Of a DNA stretch of 64,000 bases, positions 1 to 11,057 are shown in pieces. The stretch covers positions 5,057,501 through 5,121,500 of the forward strand of contig NZ_CP087190.1 of assembly GCF_024749165.1 (NCBI RefSeq), given 5' to 3'. This DNA is from Pseudomonas sp. B21-023 (lineage in GTDB: Bacteria; Pseudomonadota; Gammaproteobacteria; Pseudomonadales; Pseudomonadaceae). Numbering within the stretch: position 1 is the first letter of the stretch; each line of letters starts with the position of its first letter. Under the pieces are notes generated by a model. The model did no database searches. It was given only the letters and a program-made list of their open reading frames with translations, and had not been told where the DNA came from. Made by a program: the position numbers and the translations under genes.

Positions 1-1
1 T

Positions 2-139
2 GCCGCCCAAGGGTTGGTCAACTGGGGCTCGCCGCTGGGGCGGGCGCTTCTGGGGGCCGGGCCAGGCGATGAAGTGTTGTGGCGAAGGCCGGCGGGGGAC
101 CAGATGATCGAAGTGCTGGCCATTCTGGGTGAGTGCTGA
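2..139 (+). CDS. GreA/GreB-family transcription elongation factor, C-terminal end (partial)
   Basis: Only the last 45 codons are inside the window, read in frame from base 2 to the TGA at 137-139. They contain the motif SPLGRALLGAGPGDEV, which matches the C-terminal FKBP-like domain shared by GreA, GreB and their paralogues. These factors bind the RNA polymerase secondary channel and promote cleavage of backtracked transcripts. The N-terminal coiled coil lies outside the window, so GreA, GreB and a Rnk-like paralogue cannot be told apart. The gene converges on gdhA, with a strong hairpin between them. Confidence 0.75.
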   Translation, partial: AAQGLVNWGSPLGRALLGAGPGDEVLWRRPAGDQMIEVLAILGEC

Positions 140-146
140 AATCACC

Positions 147-184
147 GGGGCCGCTTCGCGCCCCTTTCGGCGCGAAGCGGCCCC
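147..184. terminator. Bidirectional hairpin between gre-like gene and gdhA
   Basis: A perfect 14-bp stem (GGGGCCGCTTCGCG at 147-160 and its complement at 171-184) with a 10-base loop lies between two convergent genes. There is no long T-run on either side. It resembles the GGGGCCGC-type 3' hairpins common in P. putida, and probably ends or protects both transcripts. Confidence 0.7.
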
Positions 185-195
185 AAGTTCTCGAA

Positions 196-1545
<1,350 letters not shown>

Positions 1546-1658
1546 CTCACCAAGAGAGGGATTGTTTTTGGTTTTTTCGGGAATGTACCAAGAACCAATC
1601 GCACTGGAACAGGGCGCAATGTCGTTTTTATGAAATTAATTGGTGCGTTTTCTATAAC

Positions 1659-1666
1659 TGTATACA
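1659..1666. promoter_or_regulatory. TGTATACA palindrome upstream of gdhA
   Basis: A perfect 8-bp palindrome, in the context CTGTATACAAG, sits in the AT-rich leader of gdhA. A similar, longer palindrome (TTGTATACAA) occurs upstream of the NCS2 permease gene at 16370. Such elements are typical operators of FCD-type GntR regulators. This is a candidate operator only; the regulator is unknown. Confidence 0.35.
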
Positions 1667-1721
1667 AGTTTTCCGCTGTACTCGTGAAAGCGCACTTGCT
1701 CCCTGCTTTCCTGTAACGCAG

Positions 1722-1750
1722 CAACCGCGGGGCAAGCCCGCTCCCACGCC
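1722..1750. repeat. REP element (single unit)
   Basis: The sequence around CGCGGGGCAAGCCCGCTCCCACG matches the REP unit found several more times in this window. It lies between the gdhA promoter region and the ettA terminator. REP units form a hairpin through GCGGG/CCCGC and are usually intergenic in P. putida-group genomes. Confidence 0.7.
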
Positions 1751-1780
1751 AGCCATCCCAGTGCCTGTACGCCGGGCACA

Positions 1781-1806
1781 AAAATGGGGCCCCTGAGGGC
1801 CCCATC
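1781..1806 (-). terminator. Rho-independent terminator of ettA
   Basis: A 9-bp stem (ATGGGGCCC at 1784-1792 and GGGCCCCAT at 1797-1805) with a 4-base loop. On the minus strand it is followed by a T-run (the AAAA at 1781-1784). It lies about 20 bases past the ettA stop codon. Confidence 0.85.
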
Positions 1807-1826
1807 GTTGTGCAGCGAAAACCGGC

Positions 1827-3494
1827 TTACTGGGCCAGTTTCTTGTGACGCACACGGTGCGGCTGGGCAGCAGCATCGCCCAGGCGCTTCTTGCGATCGG
1901 CTTCGTACTCGGTGTAGTTGCCTTCGAAGAACACCACGCTGGAGTCGTCTTCGTACGCCAGGATGTGAGTGGCCACACGGTCCAGGAACCAACGGTCGTG
2001 GGAAATCACGATGGCGGCGCCCGGGAAGTCCAGCAGGGCTTCCTCCAGCGAACGCAGGGTTTCGACGTCAAGGTCGTTGGACGGTTCGTCGAGCAGCAGG
2101 ACGTTGCCGCCCTCCTTCAAGGTCAGGGCCAGGTGCAGGCGGCCACGCTCACCACCGGAGAGGTCCTTGACGAACTTCTGCTGGTCGCCGCCCTTGAAGT
2201 TGAAGCGGCCGACGTAGGTGCGAGACGGGATCTCGTAGCTGCCGATGCGGATCTGGTCGGAGCCGTCGGAGATCTGCTGGAACACGGTCTTGCTGCCGTC
2301 CAGGTCCTCGCGGCTCTGGTCGACGCAGGCCAGCTGCACGGTTTCACCGATCTCGATGCTGCCCGAGTCCGGCTGCTCCTTGCCCATCAGCATGCGGAAC
2401 AGGGTCGATTTACCGGCACCGTTACCACCGATCACGCCAACGATGGCGCCCTTGGGCATGGCGAACGACAGGTTGTCGATCAGCACGCGATCACCGTAGC
2501 CCTTGGTGACGTTCTTGAACTCGATGACCTTGTCGCCCAGGCGCGGACCTGCCGGGATGTAGATCTCGTTGGTCTCGCTGCGCTTCTGGAATTCCTGCGA
2601 CTGCATCTCTTCGAAGCGCTGCAGACGGGCCTTTGACTTGGACTGACGGGCCTTGGCGCCTTTGCGCACCCACTCCAGTTCCTCTTTCATGGCCTTCTCG
2701 TGGGCGCTCTGCTGCTTGGATTCCTGCGCCAGACGGTCCGACTTGGCTTCCAGCCAGCCCGAATAGTTGCCTTCGTACGGGATGCCGGCGCCGCGGTCCA
2801 GCTCGAGGATCCAGCCGGCGACGTTGTCGAGGAAGTAACGGTCGTGGGTGATCGCCACCACGGTGCCGGGGAAGTCGTGCAGGAAGCGCTCCAGCCAGGC
2901 TACCGAGTCGGCATCCAGGTGGTTGGTCGGTTCGTCCAGCAGCAGCATGTCGGGGGCCGACAATAGCAGGCGGCACAGGGCCACGCGGCGCTTCTCGCCA
3001 CCGGACAGGTGCTCGATCTTCGCCTCCCAGGCTGGCAGGCGCAGGGCATCGGCGGCGACGTCCAGCTGGCGCTCGAGGTTGTGGCCGTCGGCGGCCTGCA
3101 GGATGGCCTCGAGCTTGGCCTGTTCGGCGGCCAGCTTGTCGAAGTCGGCATCCGGGTCGGCGTAGGCGGCGTAGACCTCATCCAGGCGAGCCTGGGCGTC
3201 CTTGATCACGCTGACCGCTTCCTCGACCACTTCACGCACGGTCTTGCTCGGGTCCAGCTGCGGCTCCTGGGGCAGGTAGCCGACGTTGATGTCGGGCATC
3301 GGACGGGCTTCGCCGTCGAATTCCTTGTCGACGCCCGCCATGATCCGCAGCAGGGTCGATTTACCCGCGCCGTTCAGGCCCAGCACGCCGATCTTGGCGC
3401 CCGGGAAGAACGACAGGGAAATGTTCTTGAGAATTTCCCGCTTCGGCGGCACGACCTTGCTCAGCCGATGCATGGTGTAGACGTATTGAGCCAA
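1827..3494 (-). CDS. ettA: Energy-dependent translational throttle protein EttA (ABC-F ATPase)
   Basis: An ABC-F protein that binds the ribosomal E site and gates the first elongation step according to the ATP/ADP ratio. Two ABC domains are present: Walker A GLNGAGKST near residues 39-47 and GGNGAGKST in the second half, each with an LSGGE signature. Between them is the long charged P-site tRNA interaction linker. Start choice: there is no ATG. The TTG at 3494 has GAGG eight bases upstream and gives 555 residues starting MAQYVYTMHR, the same length as E. coli EttA (MAQFVYTMHR). A TTG two codons further upstream (3500) is too close to that ribosome binding site. It is monocistronic with its own terminator. 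Confidence 0.95.
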   Translation of the reverse strand: MAQYVYTMHRLSKVVPPKREILKNISLSFFPGAKIGVLGLNGAGKSTLLRIMAGVDKEFDGEARPMPDINVGYLPQEPQLDPSKTVREVVEEAVSVIKDAQARLDEVYAAYADPDADFDKLAAEQAKLEAILQAADGHNLERQLDVAADALRLPAWEAKIEHLSGGEKRRVALCRLLLSAPDMLLLDEPTNHLDADSVAWLERFLHDFPGTVVAITHDRYFLDNVAGWILELDRGAGIPYEGNYSGWLEAKSDRLAQESKQQSAHEKAMKEELEWVRKGAKARQSKSKARLQRFEEMQSQEFQKRSETNEIYIPAGPRLGDKVIEFKNVTKGYGDRVLIDNLSFAMPKGAIVGVIGGNGAGKSTLFRMLMGKEQPDSGSIEIGETVQLACVDQSREDLDGSKTVFQQISDGSDQIRIGSYEIPSRTYVGRFNFKGGDQQKFVKDLSGGERGRLHLALTLKEGGNVLLLDEPSNDLDVETLRSLEEALLDFPGAAIVISHDRWFLDRVATHILAYEDDSSVVFFEGNYTEYEADRKKRLGDAAAQPHRVRHKKLAQ

Positions 3495-3635
3495 AACCAA
3501 GCCCTCTATCAGATAGGTAAAGACACGCGCCCCGGTATTGGCCAGGGGATGTGATTACGGGGTCATTGAACAAAGTGGGCCATTCTACGCCAAGTCGCGG
3601 CATTGCACAGATGAGGTAGATGGCGGGACCGCTCG

Positions 3636-3698
3636 GCGGCCTTCGCGGGGCAAGCCCGCGCCCACGCCGGCACGGGTGGGGCGGGCTTGGCGCGGGCT
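3636..3698. repeat. Inverted pair of REP units (BIME-like)
   Basis: One REP unit (CTTCGCGGGGCAAGCCCGCG, from about 3641) is followed by a degenerate inverted unit (GGGTGGGGCGGGCTTGG, about 3674-3690). The pair lies between the 3' end of the small minus-strand gene and the start region of ettA. Confidence 0.65.
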
Positions 3699-4090
3699 CA
3701 GACGTGTGACTGCCTGGCCTTGCCACGTGGCAGGCGGCAACGGTCCGATTGCCCGGCCAGGCGCGCGGCCCAGGCGGACTTGACGCTGAAGCCGCCACTG
3801 CGGGCAGGTTTGCCAGCCGGCTTGCTCACGGCCTTGGCAGGCGCGGCAGTGGGCTTGGCGGTGGGTTGAGCGGCAACCTGTGCGACCGGCTCGGCGGCAG
3901 CCTTGGCCGATTTGCGCAACTCGGCCAGCGACGGCGTCTTGTTGGCACTGGCGGCAGCCGCGTCCGGCTTGGCCAGCGAGCGCTGGCAGGTCTTGCAGGA
4001 TACGTCCTCGGCCACGGCAGTGCTGACCAGCGTCTCACTGCTACGCCCGCAGGCGGAATCGAGGCCATTGGTGGAATAGTGGGTAACCAA
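3698..4090 (-). CDS. Conserved hypothetical protein, Ala/Lys/Pro-rich with Cys-Xaa-Xaa-Cys
   Basis: A 130-residue product that I do not recognise beyond being a Pseudomonas-type hypothetical at this position. The first 40 residues are structured-looking, with H4, C14 and a C-x2-C pair at C32/C35, which could bind a metal. Residues 45-105 are a low-complexity Ala/Lys/Pro region (repeated PAKA/PTAKP patterns). The tail is basic, with a few more Cys and Arg residues. No signal peptide or membrane segment is visible, so it is probably cytoplasmic and may bind nucleic acid. It lies between ettA (same strand, REP pair between) and the divergent GGDEF-EAL gene. Function is unknown. Confidence 0.6.
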   Translation of the reverse strand: MVTHYSTNGLDSACGRSSETLVSTAVAEDVSCKTCQRSLAKPDAAAASANKTPSLAELRKSAKAAAEPVAQVAAQPTAKPTAAPAKAVSKPAGKPARSGGFSVKSAWAARLAGQSDRCRLPRGKARQSHV

Positions 4091-4341
4091 AACCGTACAT
4101 CTCCGATGCGTTGACTATGAAGCGGGCGGCATTCTCGCACAGGTTGCAGGGACTTGCCGAACCGGCATGACCAACTGCCGCCCGGCATCGGACATGCGGA
4201 CTGGCACTTTGCCATATTTGAAGGCATGCTAGTCGGCTTCCCGCATGCGTCTTATAGTGCGCCCAGCAACCACGGCACGGGCCGTGCATGCCGCGAGAAC
4301 GCAACCCCTGCCATCGTCAGCCCAATCGCAGGACCCAACGC

Positions 4342-7300
4342 TTGACCAATCTCACGCAACCGTCATCCCTGCGTCCTGCCGATTCCACGGCCGGCACACA
4401 CCTGCGTGGCTCGCTCAAGGGGGCTTTGGCCCTGCTCGCCCTGGTTCTGCTGGGTCTGCTGCTATGGCAACTGTTCGCCCAGTTCCGCCATACCCAGGAC
4501 GACCTGCGCCAGCAAAGCCTGGCCACCAGCGCCGAACTGGCCGACCACCTGAGCCTGAACATGGCGCTGAAGGCCCAGCAATCGTTGAACCTGGTCCAGC
4601 CCTACGTCAAACCTCCGGCGCCTGCCGCCCTGCCAAGCCTGCTCGCCACCTTGCAGGCCCGCCTGCCGGCCCTGCGCGACCTGGCCTGGCTTGACGCCAC
4701 CGGGCAGGTGCGCAGTGACACCCTCGCTGGCTCACCCGACCGTCAGCTGATTGACGACCTGCTGCAACTGAACCAGGGCCGTGCATTTTTCTATGGCAAC
4801 GATGCCGACAATCAGCGGGTCTACCTGCTGCTGCGCCAGCCGACCGAGCAAGACCGCGGCTACTGGTTGCTGCGCCTGAGCCCCGACTACTACCAGGAGC
4901 TGACCCGTCATCTTGACGGCCCCACCCATCCCTTGTGGCTGCTGGAAAACAGCCGCAGCGGCGCGGTCATCGAGCGCCATGGGGACCGGCAGACCAGCGA
5001 AGAGCCTCTGCAAAGCGTGATGCTTGCCTTCATCGACAACAGCACCTGGCAACTGCGTGGCCTGTTCGATGCCGGCCTGGCCCGCGACAGGCTGCTGCCG
5101 GCGCTGCTCGGCAAATGCGTGCTGGTGCTGTTCTGCGCACTGCTGCCGGTGCTGGCGCTGATCAACATGCGCCGCCGCCAACGCGCCTTGCAGGAAGACC
5201 GCCGGCGTTACCAGGAAATTTTCGAGGGCACCGGCGTGGCCCTGTGCGTGCTCGATCTTTCGAGCCTGCCGGGGCAGCTCGACCGCTACCACCTGCGCAA
5301 CCGCGCCGCGCTCAAGCAGAGCCTGGCCCTGGACACCAAGCTGCGCCGCTCGCTGCTCACGGAGCTGAAGATCACCGAGATCAACCAGGTGGCCCGCCAA
5401 CTGCTCAACGTCGACTGCCACGAAGGCGCCTGGCAGCGCCTGATCGATGGCAGTGGCGACGGCCGCGACAGTGTCGGCATGCAGTTGATCGACGCGTTGA
5501 TCGAAGAGCGCCCGCAGCTCGAGCTGGAGGTGCGCCTGCCGGCCCCGCTGGGCGGCGAACTGCACTTGTGGCTGATGGCCCGCCTGCCACAGCAGCGTCG
5601 CGACTACCAGGCAGTGATCCTGAGTATCAGCGACATCACCAGCCGCAAGCAGGTGGAGCTGTCGCTGCTCGAACGCGAGGGCTTCTGGTCGGACGTGGTA
5701 CGCACCGTGCCCGACCAACTCTACGTGCAGGACGTTGACAGCCAGCGGATGATCTTCAGCAACCGCCACCTTGGCCAGACCCTGGGTTACGACCGCGCGG
5801 AACTGGCGCAGATGGGCGACCGCTTCTGGGAGATGCTCCTGCATCCCGGCGACGCCGAGCACTACCGCGACCTGCGCCAGCAGCAGCGTGACACCGGCTA
5901 CGGCCAGTCACTGCACTGCCAGCTGCGCTTCCGCCACCGCGATGGCGGCTGGCGTTGCTACGACATCCGCGAGCAGGTGCTGACCCGCGACAGTGAAGGC
6001 CTGGTCACGCGCATCATCGGCGTGGGCAAGGATGTCACCGTGCAGATCGAGGCCAGCGAGTCCCTGCGCGACAGCGAACAGCGCTACCGCATGCTCGCCG
6101 AGAGCATCAGCGACGTGATCTTCTCCACCGACAGCCAGCTGCAGCTCAACTATGTCAGCCCTTCGGTGCAGGCGGTGCTTGGCTACCAGGCCGACTGGAT
6201 CTTCGCCAACGGCTGGCAGTCGATCATTGCCAACCCGGCCCAGCTCAGCGGTGTCTACAACCTGCTCGAGCGCGTCAGCCAGGTGCTGGACGACAGCACG
6301 CAATTGGCCCAGTTACGCAGCACCCTGCCCACGCAGTTGTTCCTGTTCGACTGCCTGCGCGCCGACGGCCGCAAGATCCCCATCGAGCTGCGCCTGGTGC
6401 TGGTGTGGGACGAACACGAGCGCTTCGAGGGGGTGCTCGGCGTGGGCCGCGACATCAGCCAGCAACGCCGGGCCGAAAAAGACCTGCGCATGGCCGCGAC
6501 CGTGTTCGAGCACTCCACCTCGGCGATCCTCATCACCGACCCGGCCGGCTATATCGTCCAGGCTAACGAAGCGTTCACCCGCGTCAGCGGCTATGCCGTG
6601 GCCGAGGTGCTCGACCAGCTCCCCGGCATGCTCACCGTCGAGCAGCAACAGAACGCCCAGCAAGGCTACGTGCTCAAGCAACTGAGCCAGCGCGGCAGCT
6701 GGGAAGGTGAGGTCTGGCTGAAGCGGCGCAACGGCGAGCACTATCCGGCGTGGGTAGGCATCACTGCGGTGCTCGACGATGAAGGCGACCTGGCCAGCTA
6801 TGTGTGCTTCTTCACCGACATCAGCGAACGCAAGGCCAGCGAGCAGCGCATCCACCGTCTGGCCTACTACGACGCCCTCACCCACCTGCCCAACCGCACG
6901 TTGTTCCAGGACCGCCTGTACACGGCCCTGCAACAGGCCGAGCGGCAGAAGGCCTGGGTAGTGCTGATGTTCCTCGACCTCGACCGCTTCAAGCCGATCA
7001 ACGACTCCCTTGGCCATGCGGCGGGCGATCGCATGCTCAAGGACATGGCCGAGCGCCTGCTGGCCTGCGTCGACGACGACGACACCGTGGCGCGCATGGG
7101 CGGCGACGAATTCACCCTGCTGCTGCAGCCCAAGGCCAGCCGCGAGCAGGCGCTCAACCGCGCCATCCATGTCGCCGAGCACATCCTCGACGGGCTGGTC
7201 ACTCCCTTCGTCCTGGAAAACCGCGAATTCTTCGTCACCGCCAGTATCGGCATCGCCCTGAGCCCCCAGGATGGCAGCGAGCTCAGCCAGCTGATGAAGA

Positions 7301-8172
7301 ACGCCGACACGGCCATGTACCACGCCAAGGAGCGCGGCAAGAACAACTTCCAGTTCTACCAGGCGGACATGAACGCCAGCGCCCTGGAGCGCCTGGAGCT
7401 GGAGAGCGACCTGCGCCATGCCCTGGAGCAGAACGAGTTCATCCTCTATTACCAGCCGCAGTTCAGCGGCGACGGCAAACGCCTGACCGGTGCCGAGGCG
7501 CTGCTGCGCTGGCGTCACCCAACCCGCGGCCTGGTGCCGCCGGGCGACTTCATCCCGGTGATCGAGGAACTGGGCCTGGTGGTCGACGTCGGTGACTGGG
7601 TGCTGCGCGAGGCCTCCCGCCAGCTCAAGGCCTGGCACCAGCAGAAAGTGCGGGTACCCAAGGTGTCGGTGAACATTTCCGCCCGGCAGTTCTCCGACGG
7701 CCAGCTGGGCACCCGCATCGCCACCATCCTCGATGAAACCGGGCTGCCGCCGGCGTGCCTGGAGCTGGAACTGACCGAAAGCATCCTGATGCGCGAGGTC
7801 AACGAGGCCATGCAGATCCTCGACAGCCTGAAGAACCTGGGCCTGAGCATCGCGGTCGACGACTTCGGCACCGGCTACTCGTCGCTCAACTACCTCAAGC
7901 AGTTCCCCATCGACGTACTGAAGATCGACCGTACCTTCGTCGATGGCCTGCCCGAAGGCGAGCAGGACGCGCAGATCGCCCGGGCGATCATTGCCATGGC
8001 CCACAGCCTCAATCTCGCGGTAATCGCCGAAGGGGTTGAGACCCACGAGCAGCTGGAGTTTCTGCGCGAGCACGGTTGCGACGAGGTGCAGGGCTACCTG
8101 TTCGGCCGGCCGATGCCGGCCAACCAGTTCGAGGCACAGTTCAGCAACGAGACGTTGTTCATGTTCCAGTAG
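4342..8172 (+). CDS. Membrane-anchored PAS-GGDEF-EAL c-di-GMP turnover protein
   Basis: A 1276-residue inner-membrane signalling protein. There is a transmembrane segment near residues 27-49, a periplasmic region of about 200 residues, and a second membrane segment near 255-278. Several PAS-like sensor domains follow, recognisable by FSNRHLGQTLGY, NYVSPSVQAVLGY and QANEAFTRVSGY. Then come a GGDEF domain (GGDEF at 920-924) and an EAL domain (EALLRW from 1052, DDFGTGYSSL). Both catalytic motifs are intact, so cyclase and phosphodiesterase activities are both possible. The RxxD inhibitory site five residues before GGDEF is missing (acidic DDDD instead), so product feedback there is unlikely. Start: TTG 4342 has AGGA about nine bases upstream; an ATG at 4288 has no visible ribosome site. 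Confidence 0.9.
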   Translation: MTNLTQPSSLRPADSTAGTHLRGSLKGALALLALVLLGLLLWQLFAQFRHTQDDLRQQSLATSAELADHLSLNMALKAQQSLNLVQPYVKPPAPAALPSLLATLQARLPALRDLAWLDATGQVRSDTLAGSPDRQLIDDLLQLNQGRAFFYGNDADNQRVYLLLRQPTEQDRGYWLLRLSPDYYQELTRHLDGPTHPLWLLENSRSGAVIERHGDRQTSEEPLQSVMLAFIDNSTWQLRGLFDAGLARDRLLPALLGKCVLVLFCALLPVLALINMRRRQRALQEDRRRYQEIFEGTGVALCVLDLSSLPGQLDRYHLRNRAALKQSLALDTKLRRSLLTELKITEINQVARQLLNVDCHEGAWQRLIDGSGDGRDSVGMQLIDALIEERPQLELEVRLPAPLGGELHLWLMARLPQQRRDYQAVILSISDITSRKQVELSLLEREGFWSDVVRTVPDQLYVQDVDSQRMIFSNRHLGQTLGYDRAELAQMGDRFWEMLLHPGDAEHYRDLRQQQRDTGYGQSLHCQLRFRHRDGGWRCYDIREQVLTRDSEGLVTRIIGVGKDVTVQIEASESLRDSEQRYRMLAESISDVIFSTDSQLQLNYVSPSVQAVLGYQADWIFANGWQSIIANPAQLSGVYNLLERVSQVLDDSTQLAQLRSTLPTQLFLFDCLRADGRKIPIELRLVLVWDEHERFEGVLGVGRDISQQRRAEKDLRMAATVFEHSTSAILITDPAGYIVQANEAFTRVSGYAVAEVLDQLPGMLTVEQQQNAQQGYVLKQLSQRGSWEGEVWLKRRNGEHYPAWVGITAVLDDEGDLASYVCFFTDISERKASEQRIHRLAYYDALTHLPNRTLFQDRLYTALQQAERQKAWVVLMFLDLDRFKPINDSLGHAAGDRMLKDMAERLLACVDDDDTVARMGGDEFTLLLQPKASREQALNRAIHVAEHILDGLVTPFVLENREFFVTASIGIALSPQDGSELSQLMKNADTAMYHAKERGKNNFQFYQADMNASALERLELESDLRHALEQNEFILYYQPQFSGDGKRLTGAEALLRWRHPTRGLVPPGDFIPVIEELGLVVDVGDWVLREASRQLKAWHQQKVRVPKVSVNISARQFSDGQLGTRIATILDETGLPPACLELELTESILMREVNEAMQILDSLKNLGLSIAVDDFGTGYSSLNYLKQFPIDVLKIDRTFVDGLPEGEQDAQIARAIIAMAHSLNLAVIAEGVETHEQLEFLREHGCDEVQGYLFGRPMPANQFEAQFSNETLFMFQ

Positions 8173-8373
8173 TCGCTGCGCGGGCCCTTCGCCCCCACGC
8201 AGACCTCTTAAGAGCCTGGAAAAAACCGGACCTAGAAGTCAACTCCAGCCCAGTCGCCACGCGGCCTGCAACATGAAGCCCATTGGTCCGCGACTTGATG
8301 CCACTTCATATGCCAGCGGCGAATCAATCGGTTAGAATGCTCCCCCAATTCTGCCCGATCCTTGAGGACCGCC

Positions 8374-9627
<1,254 letters not shown>

Positions 9628-9649
9628 TTGGCAGACGCCTGAAATGAAG

Positions 9650-9676
9650 AAGCCCGGCCTTGTGCCGGGCTTTTTC
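9650..9676 (+). terminator. Rho-independent terminator of glyA
   Basis: A 9-bp stem (AAGCCCGGC at 9650-9658 and GCCGGGCTT at 9664-9672) with a 5-base loop, running into a T-tract (9671-9675), 22 bases after the glyA stop. Confidence 0.9.
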
Positions 9677-9687
9677 ATGTTTGTGCT

Positions 9688-9987
9688 TCATCGGGCTGGT
9701 GCGACATCCGGCACGAGACGTATTTCCACGCGCTGCCCCAAGGCCCTGGCTGCGCTGGCCAGTGTTGCCAAGGTCATGCCAGCGTCAGTCTGATCCAAGG
9801 CTCGATCGACCGCCGCCCGGCTGGTGTGCATACGCTCGGCCAAGGCCTTCTTGCTGATCTTTTGCTGCTTCATCGCCTGCGTCAGTTGCCAGGCGATCAC
9901 CCGTTTCAGCGCAGCCGCCGTGACCTCTTCGAGGATGCCCTCTTCGGCGAGAAAATCATCGAAGTTCGAACCGATATGCGGGTTCAT
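9688..9987 (-). CDS. XRE-family antitoxin (HigA-like)
   Basis: A 99-residue helix-turn-helix protein. The core KKALAERMHTSRAAVDRALD is a Cro/C1-type HTH; the short N-terminal part (NFDDFLAEEGI) is acidic. It probably neutralises the upstream-encoded toxin and represses the operon. Start: ATG 9987 has GGAGG eight bases upstream. That ATG overlaps the stop of the toxin gene by four bases, the coupling usual for HigBA modules with toxin first. Family assignment is good; the function is inferred from context. Confidence 0.85.
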   Translation of the reverse strand: MNPHIGSNFDDFLAEEGILEEVTAAALKRVIAWQLTQAMKQQKISKKALAERMHTSRAAVDRALDQTDAGMTLATLASAARALGQRVEIRLVPDVAPAR

Positions 9988-10349
9988 GTAGTTGACCTCC
10001 GTAAGCTGGCCTTGCGTTGCCTGGCCAGAGCCAGATCTGCTGAAGGCGTTTTCTGGCTTTTCTTGATGAATCCATGGAGCATGAACATCACGCCATCCAT
10101 GATCGTGAACAGTACACGGGCAACGACATGCCCCATGTCGATACGGATTTCCCAAAGCCCGTGCTCCAGCTTTCTGACCAAGGGCATGCCAAGTGGCCAT
10201 CCCAACTGAACGGTCTTGATTTCCATGCCAATCAGATAGCGTTCTTCACGTGCCAAGCCCTTTAGCCACTCCCTCACGGGCTCATTACCCGACGCACTAC
10301 GGAAGAACTGCACCTTTATTTTTAGATCCGACGCGGCCAAGTGTACCAA
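9984..10349 (-). CDS. RelE/HigB-type toxin (phage-derived Gp49-like family)
   Basis: A small basic protein with the pattern VQFFRSASGNEPVREWLKGL, then KLEHGLWEIRI and MLHGFIKKSQKTP, typical of the HigB/Gp49-like branch of RelE toxins (ribosome-dependent mRNA interferases). Start: there is no ATG. The TTG at 10349 is preceded by AGGAGG with an eight-base spacer, giving 121 residues. A GTG at 10313 would give 109 residues, nearer the common family length, but lacks a ribosome site. The C-terminal tail is Lys/Arg-rich. It forms a two-gene unit with the antitoxin gene, in an accessory island between glyA and yjiA. Confidence 0.85.
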   Translation of the reverse strand: MVHLAASDLKIKVQFFRSASGNEPVREWLKGLAREERYLIGMEIKTVQLGWPLGMPLVRKLEHGLWEIRIDMGHVVARVLFTIMDGVMFMLHGFIKKSQKTPSADLALARQRKASLRRSTT

Positions 10350-10404
10350 AAAAAGTACCTCCTGCAAGCGGCCACCTCGACTGGCCTGATCGCTGAAACG
10401 AGGC

Positions 10405-10431
10405 CAAAAAAATGCCGCCTTACGGCGGCAT
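10405..10431 (-). terminator. Terminator of the decayed yjiA copy
   Basis: An 8-bp stem (ATGCCGCC at 10412-10419 and GGCGGCAT at 10424-10431), followed on the minus strand by a long T-run. It is nearly the same as the terminator of the intact yjiA gene at 12275-12301, so the duplicated segment carried its terminator along. Confidence 0.85.
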
Positions 10432-10462
10432 CGAACAGTCGGCTGTATCTCAATCAGGCGTG

Positions 10463-10747
10463 GCTCAAAGCTTCGAAACCAGACCGAATCCTTTCTTCCG
10501 GCCGCTCATCGGCATTGAACACCATCACGCTTTCCCGCAGCTCACCTTCCTTCCACTAGGTGTCCCAGTCGAGCCGGCTCGACTAGATCGGTCTTGCTTA
10601 GCAGCAGGCGGTCGGCGAAGTCGACCTGGACTTGGGCAATGCCCAGGGTTCAGGTGCAGCTCGGCACGGGCGGCGTCGACCAAGCTGATATGCCATCGAG
10701 GATCTAGCGCTCGCGCAGCTCTTCGTCGATGAAGAAGGTCTGCGCCT
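10463..10747 (-). pseudogene. Decayed, internally deleted copy of the COG0523 GTPase gene (yjiA)
   Basis: This stretch aligns with the intact yjiA gene downstream in two blocks. Bases 10463-10570 match 12332-12442 (C-terminal end of the protein), and 10575-10747 match 12807-12979 (middle part). About 365 bases between the blocks are missing, as is the whole 5' third with the P-loop. Substitutions and small indels break the reading frame. It keeps the same orientation and the same type of 3' terminator as the intact gene, so it is a relic of a direct duplication. Confidence 0.85.
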
Positions 10748-11057
10748 ACAAACCTTGAACGTAAGTGTTTAACCCTCCGCGATACACCAAGGTATCTCTG
10801 ACATTCTCCTCGGAAAACTACCTCGACCAAAACACCCGACTTCGGACATACCTAAGTTTCCCTCCAATGCACACTGCTTGCTCCAAACCATTACGGGAAG
10901 TGTTTGACATGGCAGTCGCTCGAAATCGATACACCAATTACAGGAGCATGATTCAGCGGTCCGAGACGGATTGGCAGACATCGTATGCCAAGCATCTTTC
11001 CGGCTTACAGGTTCAGGTTACTGCCAGGAATCCACTTCAATTACTAAATACTCAACC
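10748..11057. other. 310-bp AT-richer leader region between yjiA relic and MFS gene
   Basis: No confident gene is present. The region is AT-richer than the flanks. It contains a possible sigma-70 promoter (10904-10933) and a short reading frame that runs into the MFS gene with an ATGA overlap. No ribosome binding site is visible directly upstream of the MFS start codon. Confidence 0.6.
10904..10933 (+). promoter_or_regulatory. Candidate sigma-70 promoter for the MFS gene
   Basis: A perfect -35 hexamer TTGACA (10904-10909) and GATACA (10928-10933) with an 18-base spacer. It lies about 125 bases before the MFS start codon in an otherwise featureless leader. Prediction by eye only. Confidence 0.4.

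Noticed and set aside
6313..8073. A 586-codon open frame opposite the GGDEF-EAL gene
   Set aside because: It mirrors the catalytic GGDEF/EAL codons and has no recognisable domain, so it is an antisense shadow.
10412..10738. Short open frames over the decayed yjiA segment
   Set aside because: These are by-products of the pseudogene sequence; alignment with the intact gene explains the region better.
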